A DNA stretch of 64,000 bases from positions 293,448-357,447 of the forward strand of contig NW_019773981.1 of assembly GCF_001039355.2 (NCBI RefSeq). The letters run 5' to 3'. The position numbers and the translations under genes were made by a program. Of the stretch, positions 46,801 through 56,591 are shown piece by piece (position 1 is the first letter of the stretch; each line of letters opens with the position of its first letter). The notes under the pieces are model-generated. The model saw only the letters and a program-made list of their open reading frames with translations, made no database searches and was not told the DNA's origin. This DNA comes from Lingula anatina. Its lineage: Eukaryota > Brachiopoda > Lingulata > Lingulida > Lingulidae.

Positions 46801-48369
46801 TCACTTTGTTGAAAATGCAATCCGTAGGTAGATTATTGAAGCGTCCCCTAGGTAAAATACCTTCAAAATATGACATAACTATATAATAGGGCCAAGGGCC
46901 ACGTGCAAAGCTGCCCTAAACCTAATTCCTTGTTTTTTTGTCACTTTTCTATACTTTTTCAGTTTTATCACAGCCTCTAGGCAATGCTGCGGGTTATTTT
47001 TTCTTTTTCTTGTAACATAGGACGAAAACGATATGCGGGTGGTCTTCGTAGATAGTCCCGGTTTTCGAGCGGGAACGGAAGATGTTTTCTGTAACTTAGA
47101 GGCCTACATGACAAAATGCTTTGGTTTCGTTTACTTGTTAAATTTGGCAACGAATGATGGCGTTGAGGATGAAGGGGTATGTTTAATGTTTAATCCTACG
47201 AACACACGTATCCTACGGATACCGTTTCATCAAACTTCCAAGTAAAGTAAATGTCGCGTTCGAATGAAACAAAAATATATTTAAAAAAAATATTTCTTGT
47301 TAAGTTCACATAATCTTAAATAGCATGAAATTGTAAACCAGATGCTAATTACTTTATTAGTCAATTTTATTAAAATATTAGTTTATTAATTCGTCATTTT
47401 TTATTTTGATTCATTTATCAAGTAATTTATTTATTTTTGGCTGACAGATTCTGAGACTTTTACGCCTTTCGAGAAGCAAGTTGGAGCATCCAGAGTACAT
47501 TATGAACCCAAGATCTGCCTTGTTCCTTTGTAACAAATGGGACTCTGTGCCGGAGGAAGAACGGGAAAGCATGTACAGAGATATTCTTCAGAAACTGCGG
47601 ACTGAATGGCCAGGACTGAAAGAAGAGCAATTGCTGACTTTGTCACTGAAAGAGGTGGGTGAAAATACAGGCGAGGGGAAAAAATCATGTTCAGAACGGT
47701 TTTTTTAAACTTATTTTTAGCTTTCTTCAAAAAGTAGATGCTTGATCATACTCCCTGCTAAGTCATCCATCCGTTATCTCGTTCTTTCTCTTCATAATTC
47801 ACAGTCATCCTATTTTGGTTGACTTGATTGGGTGGTTTCTTGACGGCAGTTTGCAATCAAGCGCCCACTTGTTTTATCTAACCCGCGGCGCAGCCAAGTA
47901 GGTGAATAGGTCGAAGATTTTGCAAACCAAGATCATTAGTACTCTCTGACCACAGGGAGTGCTAGTACATGTGTAGTAGTCTGTTCCAAAATCCAAAATC
48001 CTTTAATATTGTATACTATTTTAGAAGCCCCTGATGTCAGAGGGTAGACCATTACCGCCCAAGATTCAGCCTTATGATGTTGTTAAAATGGCAATGTAGC
48101 GTTTTANAATATGACCTGTTAAAGGTTCTGTTTTTGCTGGCCCCATTAAGTAATGTCGGCAAATATTAGTTATTATTTAAAATACTTATATCAGTCTGTG
48201 CGTTCCTTTACAATGGAAATTAAATTATAGTACGTCCGCAATGAATTGTAAGTCTCAGTAATAATAATGAAAATATATGATAATAGTAATAATAATCTTT
48301 GCGATGATGATGATGATATTATTAATGTAGAATAATGAAAGTCTTTATAGGTATTTGGTGAGTAATCAA

Positions 48370-48417
<48 letters not shown>

Positions 48418-51288
48418 TTGTATATATATATATATACTCGTACCTGCCTCTCCGGATGCCAATATCTCCGTCTATCTGCCTGTGTTTTTGTCAGCCTCCT
48501 CGGAATGATGTATAGAGCGCCACACTAATCTTTACATCTTATACCACAATCACTTTATGCAATTTTCGAATCTGATGGCTTGTGTTTTTATTCTCAAACA
48601 TCCAGATCAATGAGTCTCGTCGAAATGGCAAACACGACGTGGGATTCGACAAAGTTGTTTCATCTTTGTGTGGCGTTGTTTCACTTGCTGTGTACTACAA
48701 GCTGGATTACTACTGCAGGTATGAGGAGAAACATTTTTAAAAGATAAGGAGATTGAAAAAGTTTTAGCTAGAAATCTTTTTGTTAAAGCAAATTTGTATT
48801 ACAATTTTAATAAATGTGCCGCTATAAAGACCTTTGTCGCATTACAGTTCTTTGCAGCATCCATCACATTTCTTAGCGATATAACGATAAAAACACCGAA
48901 AAAACCCTAACCGTTGTCACAGATGTTTGCATCTTATTTTAGATGCCTAAGGGGACTTCTCGAGACTGGGTCGTTCACGTGCAACCAGTTATCTAACGGG
49001 CACTCTCTACAGTCAAAGGATTACAAAACATGCACTTCCCAGATCATAGAAGAGTTACGTAAATTGGCAGGGAAAGTAAATAGGGAGAAAGAACAGCTTG
49101 CTCAATTCCGACGAGTGCAGTGCAGTGGATTACGAAGTAAACTCGAAGAAATTCTTTTGAAGAAGACGTCTTACTTCACCACGTGGGAAGAAAGCGAGTG
49201 CCCTGACCCCGTCGGGACGGAGAGAGATTGGCCCACTGTGAAATCAGAAATTAGCCGGAAGATTAAAGCTCGGTTTGAAGAGGTTTTAAATCCTGACAAA
49301 ACTGAAGAAGTCAAAGAATGCATTGAATTTTATCGCGATCTCATTCGCGAAAAAACTGTACATACTACCAACAATTGTCTTAAAGACCTCCAAAATATTG
49401 AAAATAACATTTTGAATGAGCAACCGTTTACACCAAATACCCAGCTCCAAATGGCCGTCGAAGACCACGAATCGTTTCAGAAGAAGTTGGATCTTTTCCG
49501 TGATATCCTGACCAGCAGTCGCTTCTACACTAGTGTTTCTTCAGCATTTGGCATCACCTACGTCGCTTATTTCTCAACAGAAGATTTCGAGGGGGAGCGG
49601 TACGAAAAGAGTAAAGTGACGTTTATGGAAACAACAGCCAAGCAATACATTGACTTGATCAAATCCTCAAGTAACCTTACAAAGTTTTCTGAGTACTATC
49701 TGGATGCAGGCCAAGCACAAGAATTTGCTTTCCAGGTTATCCTTGACGGGATTGACGCAGATTTGGGGTTGGCAACCGCGCTGCATGATGTCAAAATCAC
49801 TGAAAATATTGGATCCAAATTGAAAAGAGAAGCTCAGGCGGTTAGAAAATTGCACAAAAAGGTGAAAATATTTGAAGCAACCCGTGTCCATCAGTATGAC
49901 TTCGAAGCTGGTGATATTGAAAACTGGCCGCATATCCTTCGACAAAAGACACTCACCGGCTTCATAGGCGGACTAAGGAACGTCTATAAAGCAACGTTGC
50001 ACAACCGCACCATAGCTATAAAGACTATCAAAACACTGTGCCTCACGGATAACTCAATGCGCGAATATCCAGATGATCTCGACATTTTTAGGGAATATGA
50101 TATGATGAGGTGATTATATTTATTGCATATACAAATTTAAAAACGTTAGCTTAAAATGTTTGATGTATCGCTTTTCATTTCATATTTGTACTTAACAGAA
50201 ATGTCATTGGACTTGTGTGATGCCACGTTATTGTTGAGGAAGTAGTTGGATAATTGACTTTATAAAAAACTCATAGAAATTATAAACATTATTATACAAA
50301 CCACACACACATTTATAATAAAATCATATTGCCGTGTAAATACATTTCAGAAAATTGAAATCTGCCAACAGCCGGCATTTCATTGACTTCCTTGGTTGTG
50401 CAAAATATGTCGAAGGGGACATTTTCTACCTCATCCTTGCCATGGAGCTGTGTGAGGACGGGACACTGCGCCACCATATTGAAAGCTCGAGAGAGTTCTT
50501 GCCTGGCAACTTAGAAGGAAGTACCGAATTTAAAGCAGGCGTGCGCTTTGTGGCGAGACTGGCTCTTCAGGCAGCCGAGGGACTGTCCGACCTTCATGCG
50601 ATTGGGATCACTCATAGAGATATCAAAGCTGAAAATTATCTGGCGAGTCTCGGGCGATAATTAAATGTTTTATTGGGTGGGGGTGGGGTGGGGTAGGTTC
50701 GATGACCAGCTCGTTCATGAAATTAAAATTACGTTTTCGTTTTGCAGTGTCTGTTGCGATAACTTTCCCCTAGCTGTGAGACCATTTAAAAATGTTAATT
50801 TCAGTAGATTAAAACCTACCACAATATTAATGTGATATTTTGGTTGCAGTCGTGTGATTATAATGTATTTTGAATTCTATCTCTCGTAGCTTACAAGCGA
50901 TGGGACAGTGAAGCTGTGTGACGTCGGCGAGTCTAAGGCAACCTACCTCGTCGAAACCAAAGGCATCGGTACCGACCCTTACAGAGCTCCTGAGCTTTGG
51001 GATGAACCAGGCCCTTACAATTCCAGGTGCGATATTTTCAGCTTTGGTCTGCTTTTGTGGGAGCTGTGGCACGGGCAAAGGGTTTTTGGCAATCTGAGGT
51101 CCTCCGACGACATTCACAGAAATGTGGTCCGTAAGGGAGTGCGTCCAGACGTCCGAAAGGTGTCATCTGCGTGTGACGCGTGGGCGAGTGTCATGACGAA
51201 ATGCTGGAGCGAAGACCCTACGTCTCGACCCACTGCTAGAGAAGTGGTGAAAAGTCTGCTTGCTGTTAAAAGAAACTATAACCAGTGA
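43833..51288 (+). CDS. Dynamin-like GTPase fused to a protein kinase (DSTYK-like)
   Basis: Join of 43833-43970, 44480-44684, 45147-45460, 46232-46324, 47021-47176, 47448-47654, 48606-48718, 48943-50109, 50351-50642 and 50890-51288, giving 1027 residues in one frame. GTPase: P-loop GEQSSGKSS (115-123), switch-I KTT (140-142), DSPG (261-264) and NKWD (331-334). A long helical middle part (about 410-730) follows. Kinase: IAIK Lys769, possible helix-C Glu793, HRDIKAEN (886-893), DVG (906-908) in place of DFG, APE (928-930) and WELWHGQRVF. The glycine loop is degenerate. Order and the FPILVAG...LNLLIGENVLP segment resemble vertebrate DSTYK, whose P-loop I recall as degenerate. No transmembrane segment is evident, so a cytosolic protein is likely. 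Exon 9 uses a GC donor. The ATG has A at -3 and G at +4. Substrate unknown. Confidence 0.88.
45715..45928. mobile_element. MITE (GCGCATTCAGAACAG family) in intron 3 of the GTPase-kinase gene
   Basis: The left end GGCTGCATTCAGAAAAGCGG and the reverse complement of the right end GAGCGCACTCAGAACAGATG are imperfect inverted repeats of the same family as 51497-51669. TTA lies just outside the right end and, one base displaced, outside the left. The interior shares TGTGTAATCCCCGTGGGG-like and GGCCGACCCACTTGAATGC segments (in either orientation) with the 51.5-kb elements. Confidence 0.6.
48107..48107. other. Single n in intron 6 of the GTPase-kinase gene
   Basis: An isolated ambiguous position; unlike 19560 and 33721 I see no duplicated sequence around it. 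Confidence 0.6.
48371..48436. repeat. (TA)n microsatellite in intron 6
   Basis: About 21 TA units followed by a second short TA array (48421-48436). Confidence 0.9.
50643..50889 (+). other. Intron 9 of the GTPase-kinase gene with a GC-AG boundary
   Basis: The upstream exon ends GAAAATTATCTG and the intron begins GCGAGT; the acceptor is CTCTCGTAG. Joining there keeps the kinase frame from HRDIKAENYL to LTSDGTVKLCDVG. Reading on without splicing gives a stop six codons later (50660). The nearby GT at 50647 would shift frame. GC donors are a known minor class (about one percent of animal introns). Confidence 0.7.
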
Positions 51289-51462
51289 AAAGTTAAAATA
51301 TAATTTAAATTTTGCCAATATTATTCTTACCTTGATAACACACGCTATTTTTCACAAACAAGTAGAAAGGACAGATTATATATGAGCTATCCGACTTAAG
51401 GGAATGTGCCACTCCCCTTTAAGAACAGTGATAAGGATCAGTCATGCAGGTCGATAGTTTAA

Positions 51463-51837
51463 GGGCGCATTCAGATTGAGTTGAGCCGTGGACTAAGAGC
51501 GCATTCAGAACAGCAGACTAACATGTCTGCGGATCAAATATGGTAACCCACTAAAAAGCTTGCTGCTTAATTCTCTATTACACACTGAATAGATTCCCCG
51601 GGGTGATTACGCAACAAGCATTCAAGTGGGTCGGCCACATGTTGTTAGTCCGCTGTTCTGAATTCGCTCTAACAGATCCAAATATGGCCAACCTACTTGA
51701 GAACTTGTCACATAGTACCCCAATAGACCCTTAATAGATTCCCTGTGGGGATTACGTGGTAAGCTCTGAAATGGGTCGGCCCAATTTGATCCGCGGATCT
51801 GTTAGCCCGCGAATCAACTTTGATTGTGAATGTGGCC
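51463..51837. mobile_element. Outer MITE (interrupted) with TAA flanks
   Basis: The left end GGGCGCATTCAGATTGAGTT and the reverse complement of the right end GGCCACATTCACAATCAAAG are inverted repeats. TAA lies outside both (51460-51462 and 51838-51840). It is split by a related element at 51497-51669. Without that insertion the left arm reads CCGTGGACTAACAGATCC, matching the right arm. Confidence 0.7.
51497..51669. mobile_element. Inner MITE nested in the outer one, TAA target duplication
   Basis: The left end GAGCGCATTCAGAACAGCAG and the reverse complement of the right end GAGCGAATTCAGAACAGCGG are near-perfect inverted repeats. TAA directly flanks both ends (51494-51496 and 51670-51672). 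173 bp, non-coding. A TWA target fits the PIF/Harbinger group. Confidence 0.82.
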
Positions 51838-51867
51838 TAAGACAGTTTCTCAATATTGGCTGTATAA

Positions 51868-52082
51868 GACTACATTCCCACAGATTTAGATCGATCCATC
51901 TGGATCGACCTAACTCCCTGGGGGTTCACGTTAAATTGCTGTCAGCCGAGCGCGCACGGAAGTTAATTACCCCCTTACAGCTTTTAGTAGGCGGTGCAGA
52001 CATTTAAGCCGGCTAAGCTGACAGTAATCTAGTGAGACTCCCCACGGGGATAGATCGATCTAAAATCCTTGGGAATGCAGTC
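51868..52082. mobile_element. MITE (GATCGATC family), copy 2
   Basis: The left end GACTACATTCCCACAGATTT and the reverse complement of the right end GACTGCATTCCCAAGGATTT form inverted repeats that extend through TAGATCGATC. TAA on both sides (51865-51867 and 52083-52085). 215 bp, non-coding. Confidence 0.82.
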
Positions 52083-52262
52083 TAATTTTTATGTCCAGTT
52101 TTAACTTTATCAATTGACGGAGAAACGTTGGCTACAGATATGTGTGAAGACGAACTCTATCTGTTATTGTAAGACTTCTTTTACTTCCAAGGCAATGCAT
52201 GCATTTCACACATCATTATGTAAATCCTGTTAATTTGATTATTTTTTAGAATTGAAATCTAT

Positions 52263-52477
52263 GACTGCATTCCCAGAGATTTAGATTGATCCATCTGGAT
52301 CGACCTTACTCCCTGGGGGTTCACGCTAAATTGCTATCAGCCGAGCGCGCATAGAAGTTAATTACCCCCTTACAGCTTTTAGTAGGCGGGACAGACATTT
52401 AAGCCGGCTAAGCTGACAGTAATCTAGTGAGATTCCCCACGGGGATAGATCAATCTAAAATCTGTGGGAATGCAGCC
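52263..52477. mobile_element. MITE (GATCGATC family), copy 3
   Basis: Same length as copy 2 and very similar to it (shared GCCGAGCGCGCA, AGTTAATTACCCCCTTACAG and TTTAAGCCGGCTAAGCTGAC), about 180 bp downstream in the same orientation. Flanks (TAT and TGT) do not give a clean duplication, so copies 2 and 3 may derive from local duplication. Confidence 0.75.
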
Positions 52478-53376
52478 TGTTACTCCAGAGAATGCCGCTA
52501 CATAACCTATGCAATATACCCTGGTACATGAAATTCTTAACTCCAGCTCAGAATGTGAAATAAAACTGACAGGGCCAAATCTGATAATTTTGATGATTCA
52601 GGATTATGGTTGATAACCAATTCCATGACAGTACTATTTATCTTCGAAATATGGTGGTCATATGATGCAGAAATTGAAAGTAAAATTATGATTTTTGGTT
52701 AATGCTAACCTGATTTAATAAACAGATGACGCATATGGAGAGCAAAGTGCTTGCCCATTATATTCACTGTTGTAGACTTGCTTTCGTTTTTCATGCATAT
52801 TTCGCGACGAGGAAAATAAATTCATTTTCCATACACCAGTGTGCCCACAGCGTTTATCAATGAAGGCCTACTACTGTAATACATTTCCTGTATGACAACA
52901 AGACCTCCAGAGCGTTGGATTTTGGGGACTTCTTATCAGTTATTTTGTAGCGTATACGCTTGATCATTTTGTCCTTATCTCGCGTGGATCCATTCATAAA
53001 ATCTTAATTCCATTTTATTTTAATATAAATAAATGTAGTTTTGGCGAGTATAATAGACCGTGCCAGAAAACGGAAATTAAGTAAAAGTATATGCACGAGA
53101 TTTTTTTATATTTTATATGTTAAAACATGCATACATTTTATTTAGTTAAAAAACTAGAAAGCACACAGCGTAGGAATCATGTGACTAACACGGAAGCAAC
53201 ATATTTTGATAGTCACGTATATGTACGTGGTTTGTACAGCTATTTGTTCAAATGGAATTACCAAAAATCATGTAGTATATGTGCAGATCCACAAGTATTA
53301 TTAATAACACCGATACATTGTACAATATCAAGTCAAAAAAGTTTTCTGAGTGATTGTATTCAAACAAACGCCATCG
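52478..53376. other. Intergenic, no recognised gene
   Basis: AT-rich sequence between the MITE cluster and the minus-strand gene ending at 53377; short frames only. The right end may be the 3' untranslated region of that gene. Confidence 0.5.
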
Positions 53377-53973
53377 TTAACGGAATGGAGAATACAGGTG
53401 CTTGAACGTCATTATTTTCTTTGCGGCCTTGTTGAACTTTGAAGGTTTCAAAGAGCTCGGGTCCAGAGGCACTAATGACAATTGTAGCATTCGAAAACGT
53501 TTGTCATAGACGAACTGTTTACCGAGATAATTCCCTTTTTCTTCTTCTAAGAATTTTCGGTTGCGTTCCCTGTAGAGGCCCACGGGAAGAGTGCGACGTT
53601 TTTTCTGTCTATCAACTTGTTCCATCTCACTTTTATTCGAACAAATCATGTTCAGTGTTGTCATACCTAGCTTGTAACCATTTGTGGCAATGCTCTCTTT
53701 CCTTGTGTTCTTAGAGTTTTGCGTAGTTCCATTTTTAACAATATCTTGGTTAGCGAGCTGATCACCTCTTTCAGACCCTTTCTGGGATCCATTTAAGTTT
53801 CTGGTGCTCTGCCCGACTTTTGATTGCAGCGATCTAGTGGAAATCTTCAGATCTCGAATATCTGCGAGATTTGACGAAGCTTTGTTGTTTGGTTGCCGTT
53901 TTGACGTGCTTATGGTTTCATTTCCCCTGCCGCCGTCCAAAAGTAGTTTTAGGAATGGTGCGTTAGGCTTCAT
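53377..53973 (-). CDS. Unrecognised protein, 198 aa, paralogue of the 55920-56591 gene
   Basis: Single uninterrupted frame starting at MKPNAPFLKLLLDGG. The N-terminal half is Ser/Asn/Lys-rich and probably disordered. From about residue 98 it aligns with the neighbouring gene: GYKLGMTTLNMICSNKSEME, an LYRERNRKFLEEEKG basic-acidic helix, DKRFRMLQLSLVPL, and an end KFNKAAKKIMTFKHLYSPF. There is no signal peptide, membrane segment or known domain. A possible 5'-UTR exon donor (CAG|GTGAGT on the minus strand) lies at about 54479-54488 with an acceptor near 54012-54013. Between them and the ATG is a short upstream ATG (MAYS then stop). The preserved shared region argues for a real gene. Confidence 0.7.
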   Translation of the reverse strand: MKPNAPFLKLLLDGGRGNETISTSKRQPNNKASSNLADIRDLKISTRSLQSKVGQSTRNLNGSQKGSERGDQLANQDIVKNGTTQNSKNTRKESIATNGYKLGMTTLNMICSNKSEMEQVDRQKKRRTLPVGLYRERNRKFLEEEKGNYLGKQFVYDKRFRMLQLSLVPLDPSSLKPSKFNKAAKKIMTFKHLYSPFR

Positions 53974-53999
53974 GTTGATTTCAAGAATACGCCATGTTT

Positions 54000-55919
54000 C
54001 TTCTTTACTGGATTATCATCACTGTTTTTTACCTAAAATTTTAGTAGCAAAAAGTATGAAAGTCTAGTTTTTCTGTCAGAAATACCGGATTACATGCAAT
54101 ACAAAGTACATATAAATGGTACCGTACTGTAGCAACATTGTAGGCCCGACTCACAACGAGCGAGTCTCCATCTTATCAAGATGAATTGTGGAATATTCCT
54201 TGGTAAATATTGTTTCCTTATGTCGATGTCTATACCTTCCTCATATCCTATTCACTTTCAATATGCATTACTTTCAGAAAAACCAAACGAATAAAAATTT
54301 ATTATTATCGAAGTGATACAAGTGTATATCTGTTTATTCTCCTCATGAATCCGTTTTTAGCCACGACATCTGACGTTTCATCTTCTACTAGCTAATTAAT
54401 ATTATTATTATGGAAAATAAATTTTGAGCAAATAGCATTGATCATTTCATATACGGAATATCATGCTTTTCAAGTTTTTACTCACCTGTTTCGGCGTCAG
54501 CGTCAAGACTAATGAAGTCTGTGTGTTGTAAACAGTGGTTTAACTTCACGTAACAACACGTACCCAGAAAAACGGTCTCTTTATACCCCCAAAGAAAGCC
54601 GTGCTATACTTATCCCAGGCTCCACAATCACGTCTCCAATTCCCTTTGACACATGTTGAATATGTCATTTCTCTGTTTTGGTTTAATATTAAACGCTTGG
54701 TCAGGTATCAGACAAAGCCATGCCAATTCGCAAGCTGGCAGAAAACCTTTGTTTCACTGTTCTCTTCATGCATGCATTTAACCTTGCAGGGACCTTGTCA
54801 TTTTGTATTAGCAACAACATTAATCCTTCTAAATTTCATTTTTCGTTTGTTTGAATGGTTTTCTTTCAACAGGTTGCATTCTGTGAAAGTTATTATTTCA
54901 TTATGAAAACGTCTCCTTTATCGTGTTATTGTAATCACTTTTTCTTTTATTTGCTTCATGTTGTTGGTTTTTGTTACCGTCTCTATATATTTATCCTACG
55001 GATACTGCTTCAATTTTTGAACTTCTGTGGCCTATATGTTAACTATAGCAAATGACCATCGTAGTAAAAGCAAACAACGGGGTGTATGAGAGAGAGAGAG
55101 AGAGAGAGGGAGAGAGTGTCTGTAGGCATAGTTTGTCTGATTGCATCCATTTCCACTATTATTTTTCATATTCCTTAGGGTAGATTATTTATTAGGATTA
55201 AGAAACAAAATTTATTACCTTTGATAATTCTATAAGAGGCAGCTCCGTTCTCGGAAAGGGTATATGTTAATTTCAATTATCAACTTTCGTTCAACAGTTA
55301 GTCAATATGAAAACAATAGCGCATTTTTTATTACTTTTTTGCAATTAAAAATTATAAAATGACACTTAACTGTTGATAGTGCAAATTAAATTCATACGTG
55401 TCTCCCTATCAAAAATTAACCTAAACACTCCTTAAAGTAATGTTATCCATGGTGAAACGTCAAGTAAATATTGTTCTTAGTATCTTTGTTATACTTGTAG
55501 AAATGAGGAACGATTTATGTTCCGTATCACGATAAAGTAACGTACAGGTGGAAAATAGTGCTACAAGTTACTTCCCTTTTGGGACACTCTTCCTGTTCCT
55601 TAACTGCGAGGGTTACGCTGTCGTGTTTGTATGAAACGATATCTATCTATATATAATATGGTGTCAAAGTATGTACGTTTCAAAAGACTCGTCGTGTTCA
55701 CATAGTACAGAGTTTCAATTTGGGAATATTGGCTCCAAATGATTCTGCCTACACGCCAAGGCTCCGTATAGGTCCAAGGGCATCCCATGCCCCGAAAACC
55801 TCCAACGGTCAAACAATGACAGTACCACTTTATATGCTGTCAACTTATAAATAGGAAAGACTAGTGACATCCCCCTTTCTGGGATATGTTCCCGGTTCCA
55901 AAAGCAATATTGATGTAAA
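54000..55919. other. Intergenic between the two paralogues, no further gene seen
   Basis: AT-rich; contains a (GA)n at 55088-55107. Part of it should be promoter or leader of the 53377-53973 gene and 3' region of the upstream paralogue. Confidence 0.5.
55088..55107. repeat. (GA)n microsatellite
   Basis: About ten GA units, followed by further GA-rich sequence. Confidence 0.85.
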
Positions 55920-56591
55920 TCAAAACGGCGAGTATAAATGCTTAAACACCATGACTTTCTTAGCAACTTTGGAAAACTTAGACGGTTTTTCATCGTCCGG
56001 GTTCAGCGACACTAGAGAAAGTTGCAACAGTTTAAACCTTTTGTCGTGTATGCATTTCTTTTTTAAGCGCTCCTGCTCTGCTTCCAGTAGCCTCCTGTTG
56101 CGATCCCTATACAGCATTACGGGCATAGTCCGCTTGGTCTTTTGCTGATCGTATTGTTCCATTTCTTTTTCGTTATAGCAAATCATTTTCAGTGTCTGCA
56201 TTCCTGGTTTGTAGCCCTCCTTTTGTTTTGGTTTCCCCGCGATCGAATGTCTTTTATTGGCGGGAACACCGAAAACGCTGGGAACTTCAATATCCAAGGC
56301 TGGGATCGGCGCTCTAGGAGGTGGTGGTGATTTCGCATAGATTATTAACTGGCCGTTTTTAAATTCGACTTTCTGGTCTTTTGTTGGGTCTTTTTCTTTC
56401 AGTTTAAAATAACTCTGGTTGGGACTCCCTCTCCGCGGTGTAGCAAGAGCAAGCTCCTGGGATTTGGGCATAAGAATAGGAGAATGCGTTTCATTTCGGG
56501 GCACCGGTTTCGAAGATGAGAACTGGGGTGTTTTAGGGTTGTTCAGTGCGTCGTCATCCAGTATTTGCTTCAGAAAACCGCCAGACGCCAT
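55920..56591 (-). CDS. Unrecognised protein, 223 aa, paralogue of the 53377-53973 gene
   Basis: Single-exon frame from MASGGFLKQILDDDALNNP; the ATG has A at -3 and G at +4. The middle is Pro/Ser/Lys-rich (SPPPPRAPIPALDIEVPS). The C-terminal 98 residues match the neighbour: GYKPGMQTLKMICYNEKEME, LYRDRNRRLLEAEQERLKKK, DKRFKLLQLSLVSL and a terminal KVAKKVMVFKHLYSPF. The shared N-terminus FLKxxLDxG is also visible. No transmembrane or catalytic signature. The family is unknown to me; Lys/Arg-rich helices suggest a scaffold or nucleic-acid-associated role only weakly. Confidence 0.72.
   Translation of the reverse strand: MASGGFLKQILDDDALNNPKTPQFSSSKPVPRNETHSPILMPKSQELALATPRRGSPNQSYFKLKEKDPTKDQKVEFKNGQLIIYAKSPPPPRAPIPALDIEVPSVFGVPANKRHSIAGKPKQKEGYKPGMQTLKMICYNEKEMEQYDQQKTKRTMPVMLYRDRNRRLLEAEQERLKKKCIHDKRFKLLQLSLVSLNPDDEKPSKFSKVAKKVMVFKHLYSPF

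Noticed and set aside
48914-48942. Using the CACAG acceptor at 48922 for exon 8
   Set aside because: It would put a stop after nine codons in the joined frame; the TTTTAG acceptor at 48942 keeps the frame open for 388 codons.
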